Source: DASRJG01 sp964647625 (GTDB lineage Bacteria; Acidobacteriota; Polarisedimenticolia; Polarisedimenticolales; DASRJG01). From it: a stretch of 64,000 nucleotides of DNA. Location: positions 22,774 to 86,773 of the forward strand of contig CAZYHZ010000011.1 of assembly GCA_964647625.1 (NCBI GenBank), given 5' to 3'. Position numbers and translations under genes: made by a program. Shown here piece by piece: positions 34,874 through 44,467 of this stretch (positions are counted from its first letter, which is position 1; each line of letters begins with the position of its first letter). The notes beneath the pieces are model-generated. The model was not told where the DNA came from and ran no database searches. It saw nothing but the letters and a program-made list of their open reading frames with translations.

Positions 34874-37800
34874 GTGAGATTCTCGCTTCCCGCGGCTGCG
34901 CTTTGCGCCGTCGCACTCGTACCCGCGGCCCCGCCGGCCTCCGGGGCGCCGCCCGCCAACGACACGTGCGCGGGCGCCGTCGTCATCCCGGACGGTCCGT
35001 TTCCGGTCGTCTCGGACCCCGTGAACGTGCTGGACGCGACGCCGCAAGGTGTCGACGACCCCGGCGTCTGTCCCCCCGATGGCGCGTTTTTCGGCATGGA
35101 CCACGACATCTGGTTTCGCTTCACGCCGAGCGTCACCGGCACCTACTCGTTCAGCTCGTGCGCGGGCGCAGGGGCTGTGGGCAGCACCGTGTACGACACG
35201 GTGGTCGGCGTCTTCGATTCGTGCCCGGCCGGAGCCGCGCTGGTCTGCAACGACCGGCCCCGCGACTGTCCGGCCGACGTTCCGTTCGCGCCGTACGTCG
35301 ACCAGGCGGTCGCCACGGCGAGACTGACAGCCGGCGTGACCTACTTCATCGCGGTGGGCCACTGGACGCAGGACGTCGACCCCGGGGTCTACTCCGGATT
35401 CGACGAGCTCGCGCTCGCCGTGGATTTCACCAACGACTCGTGCCCGAGGACCGTGCCTTTGGCCCTCGACCGCATCACGTTCGGCTCCACGGCAACCGCC
35501 GAGGACGACTATCACGCGCCTGCCGCCTGCTTCACCGGATACGGACAGATCCCGTCCGCGGCTGCGGGTCCCGACCTCGTGTACTCGTTCACCCCGACCG
35601 AGGCCGGCCTCTACTCGTTCCGCTACGTGCAGGACGATGCCGATTCGCCGATGCGCAGCCAGTCGCCGGTGCTCTACCTCACGGGAACCTGCCCGCCGCC
35701 CGATCCATCGACGCCGGTCGCTTCGTGCCTGGCCGCGGCGAATCGGATGAACGACCAGACGACCGGTAACGGCAACCGCTCGGAGGAGATTCCCTGCGTC
35801 GCGCTCGAAGCGGACACGACCTACACGCTGATCTTCGATCACGACACCGCCGCCGACCCCGGAGGCGCTTTCGCGATCGAGGTCGCGAAATGTGCGCGCG
35901 AGATCGAGCCGAACGATTCGACGGCGACCGCCACACCGTTCGCCCCCGGGCCCGGCTGTTTCATGGAAGGCTCTGCGGTTCCCGCCGGCGCCGGCGGGGA
36001 CGTGGACGTATACGATCTCGGCGCGCCGCCCGCGGGGTCGAAGATCTTCGCGGCCGTCGATTCCGCCGCGTCGGCCAGCAGCGACTACGAGATGAGGATC
36101 ACGACGGCCACCGACACGCTCGGATACGACGACAACGACGGCACGTCGTGGATCGGCCTCGACGCCCCCGTCGTCGCCGGGCCGTTCGCGGACGGCTCGG
36201 AGATCTACGCGCGCATCGACAGCAAGGGCGGACCGGCCGCCGGCGACGAGCCGTACCGCTTTTACGCGCGGATCGAGACCGGCACCGCGCAAAACGAATC
36301 ACTTCCCGATCCCGATCCGTCCGGCCTCGGGAACGACACGTTCTACGGCGCGACGCACGTCACCGGAGGCGGGTTCGTGCGAGGGGTCATCTACAGCTGG
36401 GACATCCTGTCCGCACTGGACATGGACTGCTACCGCTTCGTCATGCGCGAGGGCGACCAGCTTCTCGCTTTCTCCGACAACAACCCCTCTCGGACCTCGG
36501 GAACGATCACGAACGTCTGGCCGGTGCTCGAGACCGTCGACGGCGATCCTCCACCCGCGCACACCCGCTTCCAGGGCCAGGTCCTGAGGAACGACGTGAC
36601 GCCGTCGCCCGGGACGCTGCTCGGCGTCACGCCGTCGGTGACGTCGAACTTCCTTCAGTACCGGGCGCGCTATACCGGGGCGTACGCGCTGTGCTATCAG
36701 CCGACCCGGAGCACGGGATCGAACGAGGACCCGCCGGCGTCCGCCTATCCGCTTCCGTACCAGGGGAGCATCTCGATCAACTGCGGCCCCGTGCCGCCGC
36801 CGGGGGCCGCCGACATCGCGGTGACGATGACGGGACCGGCCGGCCCCGTCACGACCGGGCAGGTCGTCACCTATACGATCCGCGTGGACAATCTTGGTAC
36901 CGACATCGCCCAGGACGTCCGCATCTCCGACGTTCTTCCGTCCGAGCTGCTTTACATGGGGCTGCAGCTCGACGACGGATTCGGCGGCTTCAACACGGGC
37001 TGCCGCACCCTACCGACGCCCGCCTCCCACAACGCGCCGATCGACTGCACCACCTACGCGATCGCTCCGGGGGCGGGGGCGACCTACACCTTGACGGCTC
37101 AGGTGGCGAATTGCATCGGCGCGGGACTCGACGTGACGAACGCGGTGTCCGTGTCCAGCTTCACGACCGACGACAATCCCTCAAACGACGACGCACAGAT
37201 CACCTTCACGACCGGCGAGGATGGATCCTGCCAGATCATCTACTGCGATCAGGTGGCCTGCGTCGTCGACGCCTGCACCGCGTCGGCGAGCTGCAACGCC
37301 GGCATCTGCGAGTTCGTCGACAAGAATTGCGACGACGGGAGCGTGTGCACCGAGGACTACTGCAACTCGTTCGTCGGTTGCGTCAACGACTCGAGCCTCC
37401 TGGGAGACCTGTGCACCGACGGCGACGACTGCACGGAGGACCTGTGCGATCCCGTCGCTTCGTGCATCTTCCCGCCGCTTCCGGCGGGCGCCGCGTGCGA
37501 CGATCTCCTCGCGTGCACCACGGCAGACGTCTGTGACGGAGCGGGACACTGCTACGGCCGGTCCGTGTGCGACGACGGGCTTCCGTGCACGGACGATTTT
37601 GCGGACGAGAACAACGCGTGTGCGTGCTCGCACGGGATCTCATATCAGGGGAGCCCCTGCGACGACGGCAACCCGTGCACCACGGGGGAGACTTGCGACG
37701 GCACGGGCGGCACGGTCGCGGCCTGCAATGGCGGGACCAACGTGCCCGGGGCCTGCAACGACGGCAATGCCTGCACGACCGGGGAGACGTGCACGTCCGG

Positions 37801-38476
37801 CGTCTGCGGCGGCGGAACGCCCGTGGTGTGCGACGACGGCAACCCGTGCACCGACGATTCCTGCGATCCGGCCTCCGGCTGCACGCACTCGCCGAACACC
37901 GCGGCATGCGATGACGGCAACGCCTGCACGATCGGCGACGCCTGCGCCGCGGGCCTGTGCGTGAGCGGGGCCTCCCTGTCGTGCGATGACGCCAACCCCT
38001 GCACGGACGACTCGTGCGCGCCGGCGACCGGCTGCGCGCACGCTGCGGTCGTGTGCGCGGGCGACACCTGCCACACCGCGGGGACGTGCAACCCGGCGAC
38101 GGGGCAGTGCGTGAATCCGGCGAAGCCCCAGGGAACGGCCTGCGACGACAACAACGTGTGCACGACCGGCGAGACATGCGACGCCGGCGGGGTCTGCACG
38201 GGCGGGGCCGCCGTCGACTGCGACGACGCCGACGCGTGTACGGCCGACAGCTGCGACGCGGTGCACGGCTGCGCTCACGCCCTCGCCAATTTCTCGACCA
38301 TCGGGTTCTCCGCCAACCGCGTGGACGGCCGGGACCTCGAGGTGTTCGCGGCGGCGTACCCACGGTGCCAGGGCGCCCCGGCGTACGACGCGGCGGCCGA
38401 TCTGGATTCGACTGGATGCGTCGACGATACCGACTTCCACCTGTTCATGACGGCTTTCGGCCTGTCCTGCCCCTAG
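34874..38476 (+). CDS. Secreted PPC/DUF11/cysteine-rich protein with dockerin-like C-terminus (paralogue)
   Basis: 1,200 residues starting at GTG 34874. The signal peptide ends about residue 24 (PASGAPP). The layout repeats 30324-34250: PPC-like domains to about residue 640 (IWFRFTPSVTGTYSFS, NRMNDQTTGNGNRSEE), DUF11 at about 645-775, cysteine-rich repeats at about 785-1135, and a dockerin-like end at about 1139-1200 (NRVDGRDLEVFAAAYP, DLDSTGCVDDTDFHLFMTAFG). The end differs from that of its paralogue at only a few residues, whereas the N-terminal halves have diverged much more. That suggests the C-terminal binding module is under strong constraint or recent conversion. It lies 48 bp after the cohesin-like gene. 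Confidence 0.87.
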   Translation: MRFSLPAAALCAVALVPAAPPASGAPPANDTCAGAVVIPDGPFPVVSDPVNVLDATPQGVDDPGVCPPDGAFFGMDHDIWFRFTPSVTGTYSFSSCAGAGAVGSTVYDTVVGVFDSCPAGAALVCNDRPRDCPADVPFAPYVDQAVATARLTAGVTYFIAVGHWTQDVDPGVYSGFDELALAVDFTNDSCPRTVPLALDRITFGSTATAEDDYHAPAACFTGYGQIPSAAAGPDLVYSFTPTEAGLYSFRYVQDDADSPMRSQSPVLYLTGTCPPPDPSTPVASCLAAANRMNDQTTGNGNRSEEIPCVALEADTTYTLIFDHDTAADPGGAFAIEVAKCAREIEPNDSTATATPFAPGPGCFMEGSAVPAGAGGDVDVYDLGAPPAGSKIFAAVDSAASASSDYEMRITTATDTLGYDDNDGTSWIGLDAPVVAGPFADGSEIYARIDSKGGPAAGDEPYRFYARIETGTAQNESLPDPDPSGLGNDTFYGATHVTGGGFVRGVIYSWDILSALDMDCYRFVMREGDQLLAFSDNNPSRTSGTITNVWPVLETVDGDPPPAHTRFQGQVLRNDVTPSPGTLLGVTPSVTSNFLQYRARYTGAYALCYQPTRSTGSNEDPPASAYPLPYQGSISINCGPVPPPGAADIAVTMTGPAGPVTTGQVVTYTIRVDNLGTDIAQDVRISDVLPSELLYMGLQLDDGFGGFNTGCRTLPTPASHNAPIDCTTYAIAPGAGATYTLTAQVANCIGAGLDVTNAVSVSSFTTDDNPSNDDAQITFTTGEDGSCQIIYCDQVACVVDACTASASCNAGICEFVDKNCDDGSVCTEDYCNSFVGCVNDSSLLGDLCTDGDDCTEDLCDPVASCIFPPLPAGAACDDLLACTTADVCDGAGHCYGRSVCDDGLPCTDDFADENNACACSHGISYQGSPCDDGNPCTTGETCDGTGGTVAACNGGTNVPGACNDGNACTTGETCTSGVCGGGTPVVCDDGNPCTDDSCDPASGCTHSPNTAACDDGNACTIGDACAAGLCVSGASLSCDDANPCTDDSCAPATGCAHAAVVCAGDTCHTAGTCNPATGQCVNPAKPQGTACDDNNVCTTGETCDAGGVCTGGAAVDCDDADACTADSCDAVHGCAHALANFSTIGFSANRVDGRDLEVFAAAYPRCQGAPAYDAAADLDSTGCVDDTDFHLFMTAFGLSCP

Positions 38477-38586
38477 ATTCGGCTGAACTGCCACGTCTTT
38501 ATGGCATGAAACTTTTCGAACTTGTAATCGGCCACGGGACCGGATTCGACGGTATGTTTTCACGTCGGGTCGGGAGGCGTTGCTCG

Positions 38587-41379
38587 ATGCGAGTTGCGGT
38601 CCGTTGCGCCGTGACGGGGCTCCTTGCGGTGTGTGTGGTGCGTGGCGCCGCCGCCCGCGATCTCAGCTTCGATGAGCGCGTTCGCGCCGAGGCAGCTCTC
38701 CAGCATTACACGTACGCCAACCAGACCGGAAGCACGCAGCCGTTCGAGCAAGCGGTCTCGCGCGCCGACCTCGAGCGCTCGGTCGCGACCACGCTCGAGC
38801 AGTCCGCCGCGCTCGAGAAGACGTTCGGAACGCCGATCACCGCAGAGATGTTGCGGCGCGAGCTGGAGCGGATGGCGGGGGAGACGCGCATGGCGTCGCG
38901 CCTCCAGGACCTGTACGCGCTGCTCGGCAACGACCCGTTCGTGATCCAGGAATGTCTCGTCCGGCCGGCGCTGGCGGATCGCCTCATCCGCGCGGCGTTC
39001 GCCTCCGATCCGGCGATCCAAGCCGACCCGATGTCCCAGGCCGCAGCGCTCCGGCGTGACCTGAGCCGGTTCGGCGTCGAGCACTTCGCCGCGGATCCGA
39101 GACGCTCGGTCGTCGAGATCTCGACGAGCGCCGCCGATCTCCGTCGCGATCCCGCGAGCCGCTCGGTGGGCCTGTCGCCGGAAAGCTACGCGCGCTGGCG
39201 CGCCGCTGCTCCGGCCCGCGCCGGTCAGATCGGTGACATCCGGTCCGAGCTCGACGCGTTCGTCATCTCCGTCGTGCTCGAGGACCACGGCAACTCCGCA
39301 CGGATCGTGAACTTCACGATCCCGAAGAAGAGCTTCGACGATTGGTGGGTCATCCAGCGCGTCGCCGTCGATCCCGATGCGGTCGCCGCGGTGGCCGACG
39401 GGAACGGTCTCCCGACGCCGGTTTCGGGCGCGCGCGCGTTCGACCCGGAGCGGGATTGGAACGACGGATCGCTCGACGAATCGTCGCACCCGCGCGCCTT
39501 CAGCGCGGGCGTTTGGACGGGAAGTCGTGTGGTGGCGTGGGGCGGTTACTCCGACGGTGTGGCGCTCTCGGGAGGCCGGTACGATCCGGCGACCGACACG
39601 TGGCAGTCGATGTCGCGGTTCGACGCGCCCGCCCGGGCCGAGCAGCTCGACGCGGGATGGGACGGAACCGAGGTCGCCTTCAAGACCGGCGGGCGCGGGG
39701 GGGCGATCGTCGGGCGGTACGACCCGATGACCGACACCTGGAGACCGGGCGAGGTCGCGCCGGCGGCCGGTGTCGGAGTGCAGGACAGCGGCTCGCGGGC
39801 CACGCCGCCGGCGGTCACCGACTCGATGAATTCCGTCGGAACTCAATCGGGCGGCTCGCTCGGAATCTCCTCCGGTCGGCTGCCGGAGCAGCCCATCAGC
39901 AACGACGACTCGCTCGCTCCCACCGTGGCTCCGAACGGAACCTATTTCCCGGTGACGACGCCGGTCGTGACGCAGATCTTCCTGGGGACGGAGGGCGGGT
40001 ACTTCGGATACTGCGTCGGCGGGCCGAGCGCCGGCCTGACGTGCACGTCCGACGCGACGTGCCCGGGTGGCGTCTGCGAGCAGACGCTCGACAACACGTT
40101 CTGCGTTTCCTACAACATGTCGTGCTCCGGCGTGCGCACCAACGGCAAGGAATACGGATTCAACGACGTCCTCGAGACGACCTACGACTCGTCGCCGGCC
40201 CCGGGCCGGCAGACCTGGATCGAGCGAAACTGGAACTACATCTCGTCGTCGGGAACGTTCTGGCGGCCGTTCCATTTCGCGCTGGAAGTCGATGCCAACA
40301 GCACGTGCGTCGGTGGGACCAACCCCGGCGGGTACTGCACGCTCGGCGACCTCGCGGGCGTCTGCACCGGCGGCGGCACGTGCACGGGGGCGGTGCCGAC
40401 GGGCGGCGCCCGCTGGACGTTCATCCCGAACAACCGGAACGGCAATACGGCGCTTCACCTGTCCTGGCCGTTCGCGGCGTTCAACCTGCGGATGGGGACC
40501 GACGAGTACTGGTACAACGGATTCTCGAGCTGGATGCGAAGCTCCGACATCAACCCCGGCGGCACGACGAGCGGGGGAAAGTTCGCGACCTATCTCGATC
40601 ACACCAACGATCGCCGCGGCTACGGCTTGAACGGCCTCTATTCGATCATCGATTTCAACGCGACCACATCGACGGCGAAGTCGGGCATCGTCACCGCGGG
40701 CTATTTCGACGCGCGGATCAGCGGGTCGACGCCCAACCGGGAGATCACCAGCCTCACCGGCCTGCGCTCGGACATCAATCTGATTCCCGACACCGGGCCC
40801 GAGCCGGTCGGTCCGTCCTACGGGCTGTTCGTCCAGTTCAATCCCACGGGCAACGGCGTGACCTCGTCCGGCCATACGGGAATCTACGTCGCGACGCCCG
40901 GCGCTCCGGGCACCGGAACGACGATCGTCCAGCAGGACGGCCTTGTGATCGCCGATCAGCAGCTCGGACGATCGGGAGGCACGGGCGCCGCGATCCGGAT
41001 CTCGTCGCAGACGACCTCCGACGGCACCGAGGGAAATCTGACGCTCGAAGGCGGCAACTGGAATACGGGCCACGTTCAGCTCGCCCAGGCGCACCTGTGG
41101 CGCGACGCGTCCGGCGGGCGCCTGCGCTACCGGAACGACGCCGCGCCGGCGGCGGAGAACGACGGCACCGCGGTCGTCACGGGCACGTCCTCGATCTCGC
41201 ACGGCGTCGTGCTCTGGGGCGTCACGACGCTCGTCGATCCCAACTTCGACACCGGCAACAAGGTGTGCTCGTCGTCGGGGCTCACCTGCGTCGAGACGTC
41301 CGACCTGGGGAACTTCGCCACGATCCCGTGCGGCCAGCCCCACACGGCCTCCGCGAAGTGGATCGCGTTCTGCAAGTAG
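38587..41379 (+). CDS. SurA-N/kelch-like secreted protein with unknown C-terminal region
   Basis: 930 residues from ATG 38587 (signal peptide ending GAAARD). Residues about 25-160 resemble the N-terminal helical part of SurA/peptidyl-prolyl-isomerase chaperones (ITAEMLRRELERMA, LYALLGNDPFVIQECLVRP). A kelch-type segment follows at about residues 310-400 (VAWGGYSDG..LSGGRYDPATDTWQSM, RYDPMTDTWRPG). The C-terminal 500 residues start with short CTSDATCPGG-type Cys motifs and continue with a beta-rich region I do not recognise (GGTTSGGKFATYLDHTND). Similar N-terminus plus kelch arrangements are frequent in Acidobacteriota, from memory. Convergent with the next gene, 7 bp apart. Confidence 0.8.
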   Translation: MRVAVRCAVTGLLAVCVVRGAAARDLSFDERVRAEAALQHYTYANQTGSTQPFEQAVSRADLERSVATTLEQSAALEKTFGTPITAEMLRRELERMAGETRMASRLQDLYALLGNDPFVIQECLVRPALADRLIRAAFASDPAIQADPMSQAAALRRDLSRFGVEHFAADPRRSVVEISTSAADLRRDPASRSVGLSPESYARWRAAAPARAGQIGDIRSELDAFVISVVLEDHGNSARIVNFTIPKKSFDDWWVIQRVAVDPDAVAAVADGNGLPTPVSGARAFDPERDWNDGSLDESSHPRAFSAGVWTGSRVVAWGGYSDGVALSGGRYDPATDTWQSMSRFDAPARAEQLDAGWDGTEVAFKTGGRGGAIVGRYDPMTDTWRPGEVAPAAGVGVQDSGSRATPPAVTDSMNSVGTQSGGSLGISSGRLPEQPISNDDSLAPTVAPNGTYFPVTTPVVTQIFLGTEGGYFGYCVGGPSAGLTCTSDATCPGGVCEQTLDNTFCVSYNMSCSGVRTNGKEYGFNDVLETTYDSSPAPGRQTWIERNWNYISSSGTFWRPFHFALEVDANSTCVGGTNPGGYCTLGDLAGVCTGGGTCTGAVPTGGARWTFIPNNRNGNTALHLSWPFAAFNLRMGTDEYWYNGFSSWMRSSDINPGGTTSGGKFATYLDHTNDRRGYGLNGLYSIIDFNATTSTAKSGIVTAGYFDARISGSTPNREITSLTGLRSDINLIPDTGPEPVGPSYGLFVQFNPTGNGVTSSGHTGIYVATPGAPGTGTTIVQQDGLVIADQQLGRSGGTGAAIRISSQTTSDGTEGNLTLEGGNWNTGHVQLAQAHLWRDASGGRLRYRNDAAPAAENDGTAVVTGTSSISHGVVLWGVTTLVDPNFDTGNKVCSSSGLTCVETSDLGNFATIPCGQPHTASAKWIAFCK

Positions 41380-41386
41380 GGAACGC

Positions 41387-43462
41387 TCAGGGCACCGGGC
41401 CGCAGCTGTTGACCGCGTCGATCTGGTACCAGTAGCTGTCGGCGTCCAGCCGGGCCGCATCTTGATAGCTCGCCCCCGGCGAGGTCGCGAATGCGGCCGG
41501 CGCGCACGGGCCCGCGGTCGCCGTGCAGCGCCTGACGCGGTAGCTCGTTGCGTTGGCCGTTGAACTCCAGGACAGTGAGACGTTCGCCGCCGCGCCGTCG
41601 GCGCGAAGCGACGCCCCGGGGCTCGCCGGCGCGGCCTCGACTGTCAACGCAAGCGTGCCGGACAATCCGCCGGCCGGACTCGCGCCGAGCAGGCGAACGG
41701 CGCGGGATCCCACCGTCGTGAGATCGCCCGCTTGGACCGCCGTCGTCACCTGGTTCGACGAAACGAAGGTCGTCGTCCGCAACGCGCCGTCGACGAGCCC
41801 ATTGGCGCCGTTCGCGAACCCCGTTCCTTGAAGGGTGACGTTGAGCCCCGGACCGCCCGCACAGGCCGCGCTCGGCGTCAGGGACGTCAGCGTCGGCGGA
41901 GCGCACGCGTTGAACGACGGCGCCGACATGAAATACGGCACGATGCTGTTCACGCTGCTCGCTCCGGCTCCGCGCGCGGGATAGGTACCGTCGAAGTTAC
42001 AGCCGACGGCGCGCACCTGGACGTAATCGCCGAAGATCCTCTGATTCGAATTCCCGTTGTCCATGAACGGTGAGGTGAAGGCGGGGAAGCCCGTGGACTT
42101 CGCGAACGTCGTGCCGTTCGTGTACTGAGTGAACACCCACTGGAAGCTCGCGCCGTTGTAGGTCAGGTACAAAACGCCGACCTCCCCGTTGGGAAGCACG
42201 GCGACCGCCGGAAGGTAGGCGTCGATCGTGGGCTGCGAGACCGTCACCGGCGTGCCGATGAGGAGGCTGCCGGCGCTGTAGGTGACCTTCACGAGGAAGA
42301 GCTGATCGTGCGCCGTCAGCGACGTGCGGCGCCCGTAGACGATCCACGCGTTCCCCGAGCCCGGGTCGGCCGCGATCGCATCGACGCCGCCGAGCAGCGC
42401 GTTCACCCCGCCGACCTTCGAGCCGTTCCCCTGGAAGCTCAGCGCGTTGGCGAACACGACCTTGCCGAGCGATGCGTGATCGCTGTTGGCCGCCGAAAAC
42501 GACAGCCCTGCGTCGGTCGACACGGTGACGATGTAGGTGAGCTGCTTGATCCCGTTCGACTGCTCCAGGCCGAGTCGCTGGAACACGTTCCAGATCTTGC
42601 CGTCGGGCCCGATGGCGATGCGAGTCCCCGGATTCATGCCGTCGTTGTATTTGACCCCGTCGTCGTTCGTCGCGACGTCTCGGCTGAAATCGAGCGGGGA
42701 CGCCCCGGGCGAATCGGCCGCGTGCGTCTCCGAGTTGGAGTAGCCGGCGTCGAAGACGTCGTAGCCGACCGCGACGTGGGTCTGGCCGTTGTCGCCGGGA
42801 AGCGGGCCGCTCCAGAGCCAAGGCTGGTCCGGCTGCGGATAGATCGGGCCGCTCGTCGTCTGTGCGACGCCGCCGGGCGCGCGGTACGTCCACGACGCGG
42901 CGTTCGCCGGGTCTTGCGCCTGGGCGGAGAACACCGATGCGGGCGAGCCGTTCGTGTACTCGAAGAGAAACGTTCCGTAGAGGAGGCCGTCACGTCCCCA
43001 ATCCAGCGTCTGATCGCAGGGGCAATTGACGTTGGTGGTCTGGCCCGGCGGCGGAGGGATCGTGGCGAGGAACGACCAGCTCGCGCCGGCGTTGCTGGAA
43101 TACCAGAACGACGAGTTTCCGCCGACACCCCAGTTGCTGCCGGAGAAAGACGTCAGCACGATCTGGCTCGGGGTCTGTGGATTCGCGGTGATCGCGGGCT
43201 CGTTGCCGACGTCGTAGCCCGCAAGGTCGTAGCCCGCCGCCGTCATGACGTCGATGTAAGTGATCCCGTTGATCACGCTGGCGGGCACCCTCGGGGTCTG
43301 CGTGGATTGAATCGCCGGGAGGACCGGCGGCTGCACGTGCAGCGTCGGATGCTTCACCGGATCCGGATCGGCGACGTACCCTTCCTGGCCGAACACCGAG
43401 GCAAACCCCGCCACGCAGACGAAAACACTTGCCGCGACCGTAGCGCGCGTGTGGAGAATCAT
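41387..43462 (-). CDS. Secreted BNR/sialidase-like propeller with IPT and FN3-like domains
   Basis: 691 residues from ATG 43462, preceded on its strand by GGGGGT; signal peptide ends VFGQEG. Residues about 60-460 have BNR-like features: SSNAGASWSFLA, ATNDDGVKYNDGM, STDAGLSFSAANS. This indicates a six- or seven-bladed propeller of the sialidase superfold, though no sialidase catalytic residues were identified. An IPT/TIG-like domain follows (PPTLTSLTPSAACAGG..NVTLQGTGFANG) with a C-terminal FN3-like domain (SLSWSSTANATSYRVRRC). Just upstream, 43476-43498, GTCTCAA/TTGAGAC can form a 7-bp hairpin in the 5' leader. Confidence 0.85.
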   Translation of the reverse strand: MILHTRATVAASVFVCVAGFASVFGQEGYVADPDPVKHPTLHVQPPVLPAIQSTQTPRVPASVINGITYIDVMTAAGYDLAGYDVGNEPAITANPQTPSQIVLTSFSGSNWGVGGNSSFWYSSNAGASWSFLATIPPPPGQTTNVNCPCDQTLDWGRDGLLYGTFLFEYTNGSPASVFSAQAQDPANAASWTYRAPGGVAQTTSGPIYPQPDQPWLWSGPLPGDNGQTHVAVGYDVFDAGYSNSETHAADSPGASPLDFSRDVATNDDGVKYNDGMNPGTRIAIGPDGKIWNVFQRLGLEQSNGIKQLTYIVTVSTDAGLSFSAANSDHASLGKVVFANALSFQGNGSKVGGVNALLGGVDAIAADPGSGNAWIVYGRRTSLTAHDQLFLVKVTYSAGSLLIGTPVTVSQPTIDAYLPAVAVLPNGEVGVLYLTYNGASFQWVFTQYTNGTTFAKSTGFPAFTSPFMDNGNSNQRIFGDYVQVRAVGCNFDGTYPARGAGASSVNSIVPYFMSAPSFNACAPPTLTSLTPSAACAGGPGLNVTLQGTGFANGANGLVDGALRTTTFVSSNQVTTAVQAGDLTTVGSRAVRLLGASPAGGLSGTLALTVEAAPASPGASLRADGAAANVSLSWSSTANATSYRVRRCTATAGPCAPAAFATSPGASYQDAARLDADSYWYQIDAVNSCGPVP

Positions 43463-43531
43463 GGCACCCCCTAGAGTCTCAATGAGCCCCGTTGAGACGA
43501 CTCTACGTCGGGTGGGTCTGCAGGACAAGGT

Positions 43532-44467
43532 TCAGATTGCGAGTGCCCACGCGAAGCCGAGCGCGACCAGAGCGGCGAGAGCGAGCGGAATTTGAAGCTT
43601 CTCGAATCGCGACAGCCGGGGGCCCGCCGCCCCGACGACGGCCCCGGCCAGAAGGCCCATGCCGAAGCCGAGCACGTGCGCCCAGACGTCGATTCTCGGA
43701 GGCGGGACGAGAACGGGCTCCGTCGGGCGCGTCTCGCCCCCGAGCCATGCGAGGAGGACGGCGCCGATCGCGATCGGAGCCCAACGCCTCCAGACGTCGC
43801 TGTGACGGCGGCGCCGCGTCAGCCAATCGTGAGCGGCCTGCGCACCGAGCATCGCGAAGATGCCGGTGGACGCGCCGATCGACCTGTGTGACGGCGCCTG
43901 GACCCAGGCGTTGGCCAGATTCCCGAGGCCGCCCGCGACGACGAAGATCGCCCAGGCGAGCCCGACGCCGATGCTCTGCGCGAGCATGATCCCGAACGCG
44001 GCGCCGAACACGACATTGCTGGCGAGGTGGAGCGCGTCGGCATGCAGCGTCAGCGCAGTGAGCGCGCGCCACCATGCGCCGCCGCGGATGAGCGCGGAAT
44101 CCGCGCGCCCCGCGTCCCACCAGCCGGCGCCGAAGGCGTCGCGCCGCTGCAGGACGTCGCAGCCGAGCAGGACGATCAGGTACGCCGCCGCCGCCCCCAC
44201 GCTTCGGGTCAGAGGGCGGGGCGTTTGCTCGAGGGACGGCGCCTCGACGTTCTCGCGGACGTACCGGAACAGCTCGAGGACCGCGCGATCGGAGTCTTCC
44301 GCGGGAACGACCAGCACGTGCTGGCCGTCGGCGGCGCCGATGCCCCACGGGATGCCGAGCGCATCGAGCACGAGCGCGTGATCCTCGATCGTCTTGCGCG
44401 ACGGCGCGCGGGAGATCTCGACCCAGGACGTGCTCAGTGGGGGCTCCTCGCCGTACCCTCGCGCCAT
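43532..44467 (-). CDS. Rhomboid-family intramembrane serine protease
   Basis: 311 residues from ATG 44467, overlapping the upstream gene by 34 bp. An N-terminal cytosolic domain of about 90 residues (EISRAPSRKTIEDHALVL, HVLVVPAEDSDRAVLELF) precedes about six membrane helices. The catalytic Ser200 lies in SIGASTGIF and the catalytic His264 in DVWAHVLGFGMG. The HLASNVVFG segment carries the conserved His-Asn of the oxyanion region. Rhomboids cleave transmembrane segments and can release membrane-tethered regulators. As last gene of an ECF sigma-factor operon it might process a regulator or envelope proteins; this is inference. Confidence 0.9.
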   Translation of the reverse strand: MARGYGEEPPLSTSWVEISRAPSRKTIEDHALVLDALGIPWGIGAADGQHVLVVPAEDSDRAVLELFRYVRENVEAPSLEQTPRPLTRSVGAAAAYLIVLLGCDVLQRRDAFGAGWWDAGRADSALIRGGAWWRALTALTLHADALHLASNVVFGAAFGIMLAQSIGVGLAWAIFVVAGGLGNLANAWVQAPSHRSIGASTGIFAMLGAQAAHDWLTRRRRHSDVWRRWAPIAIGAVLLAWLGGETRPTEPVLVPPPRIDVWAHVLGFGMGLLAGAVVGAAGPRLSRFEKLQIPLALAALVALGFAWALAI

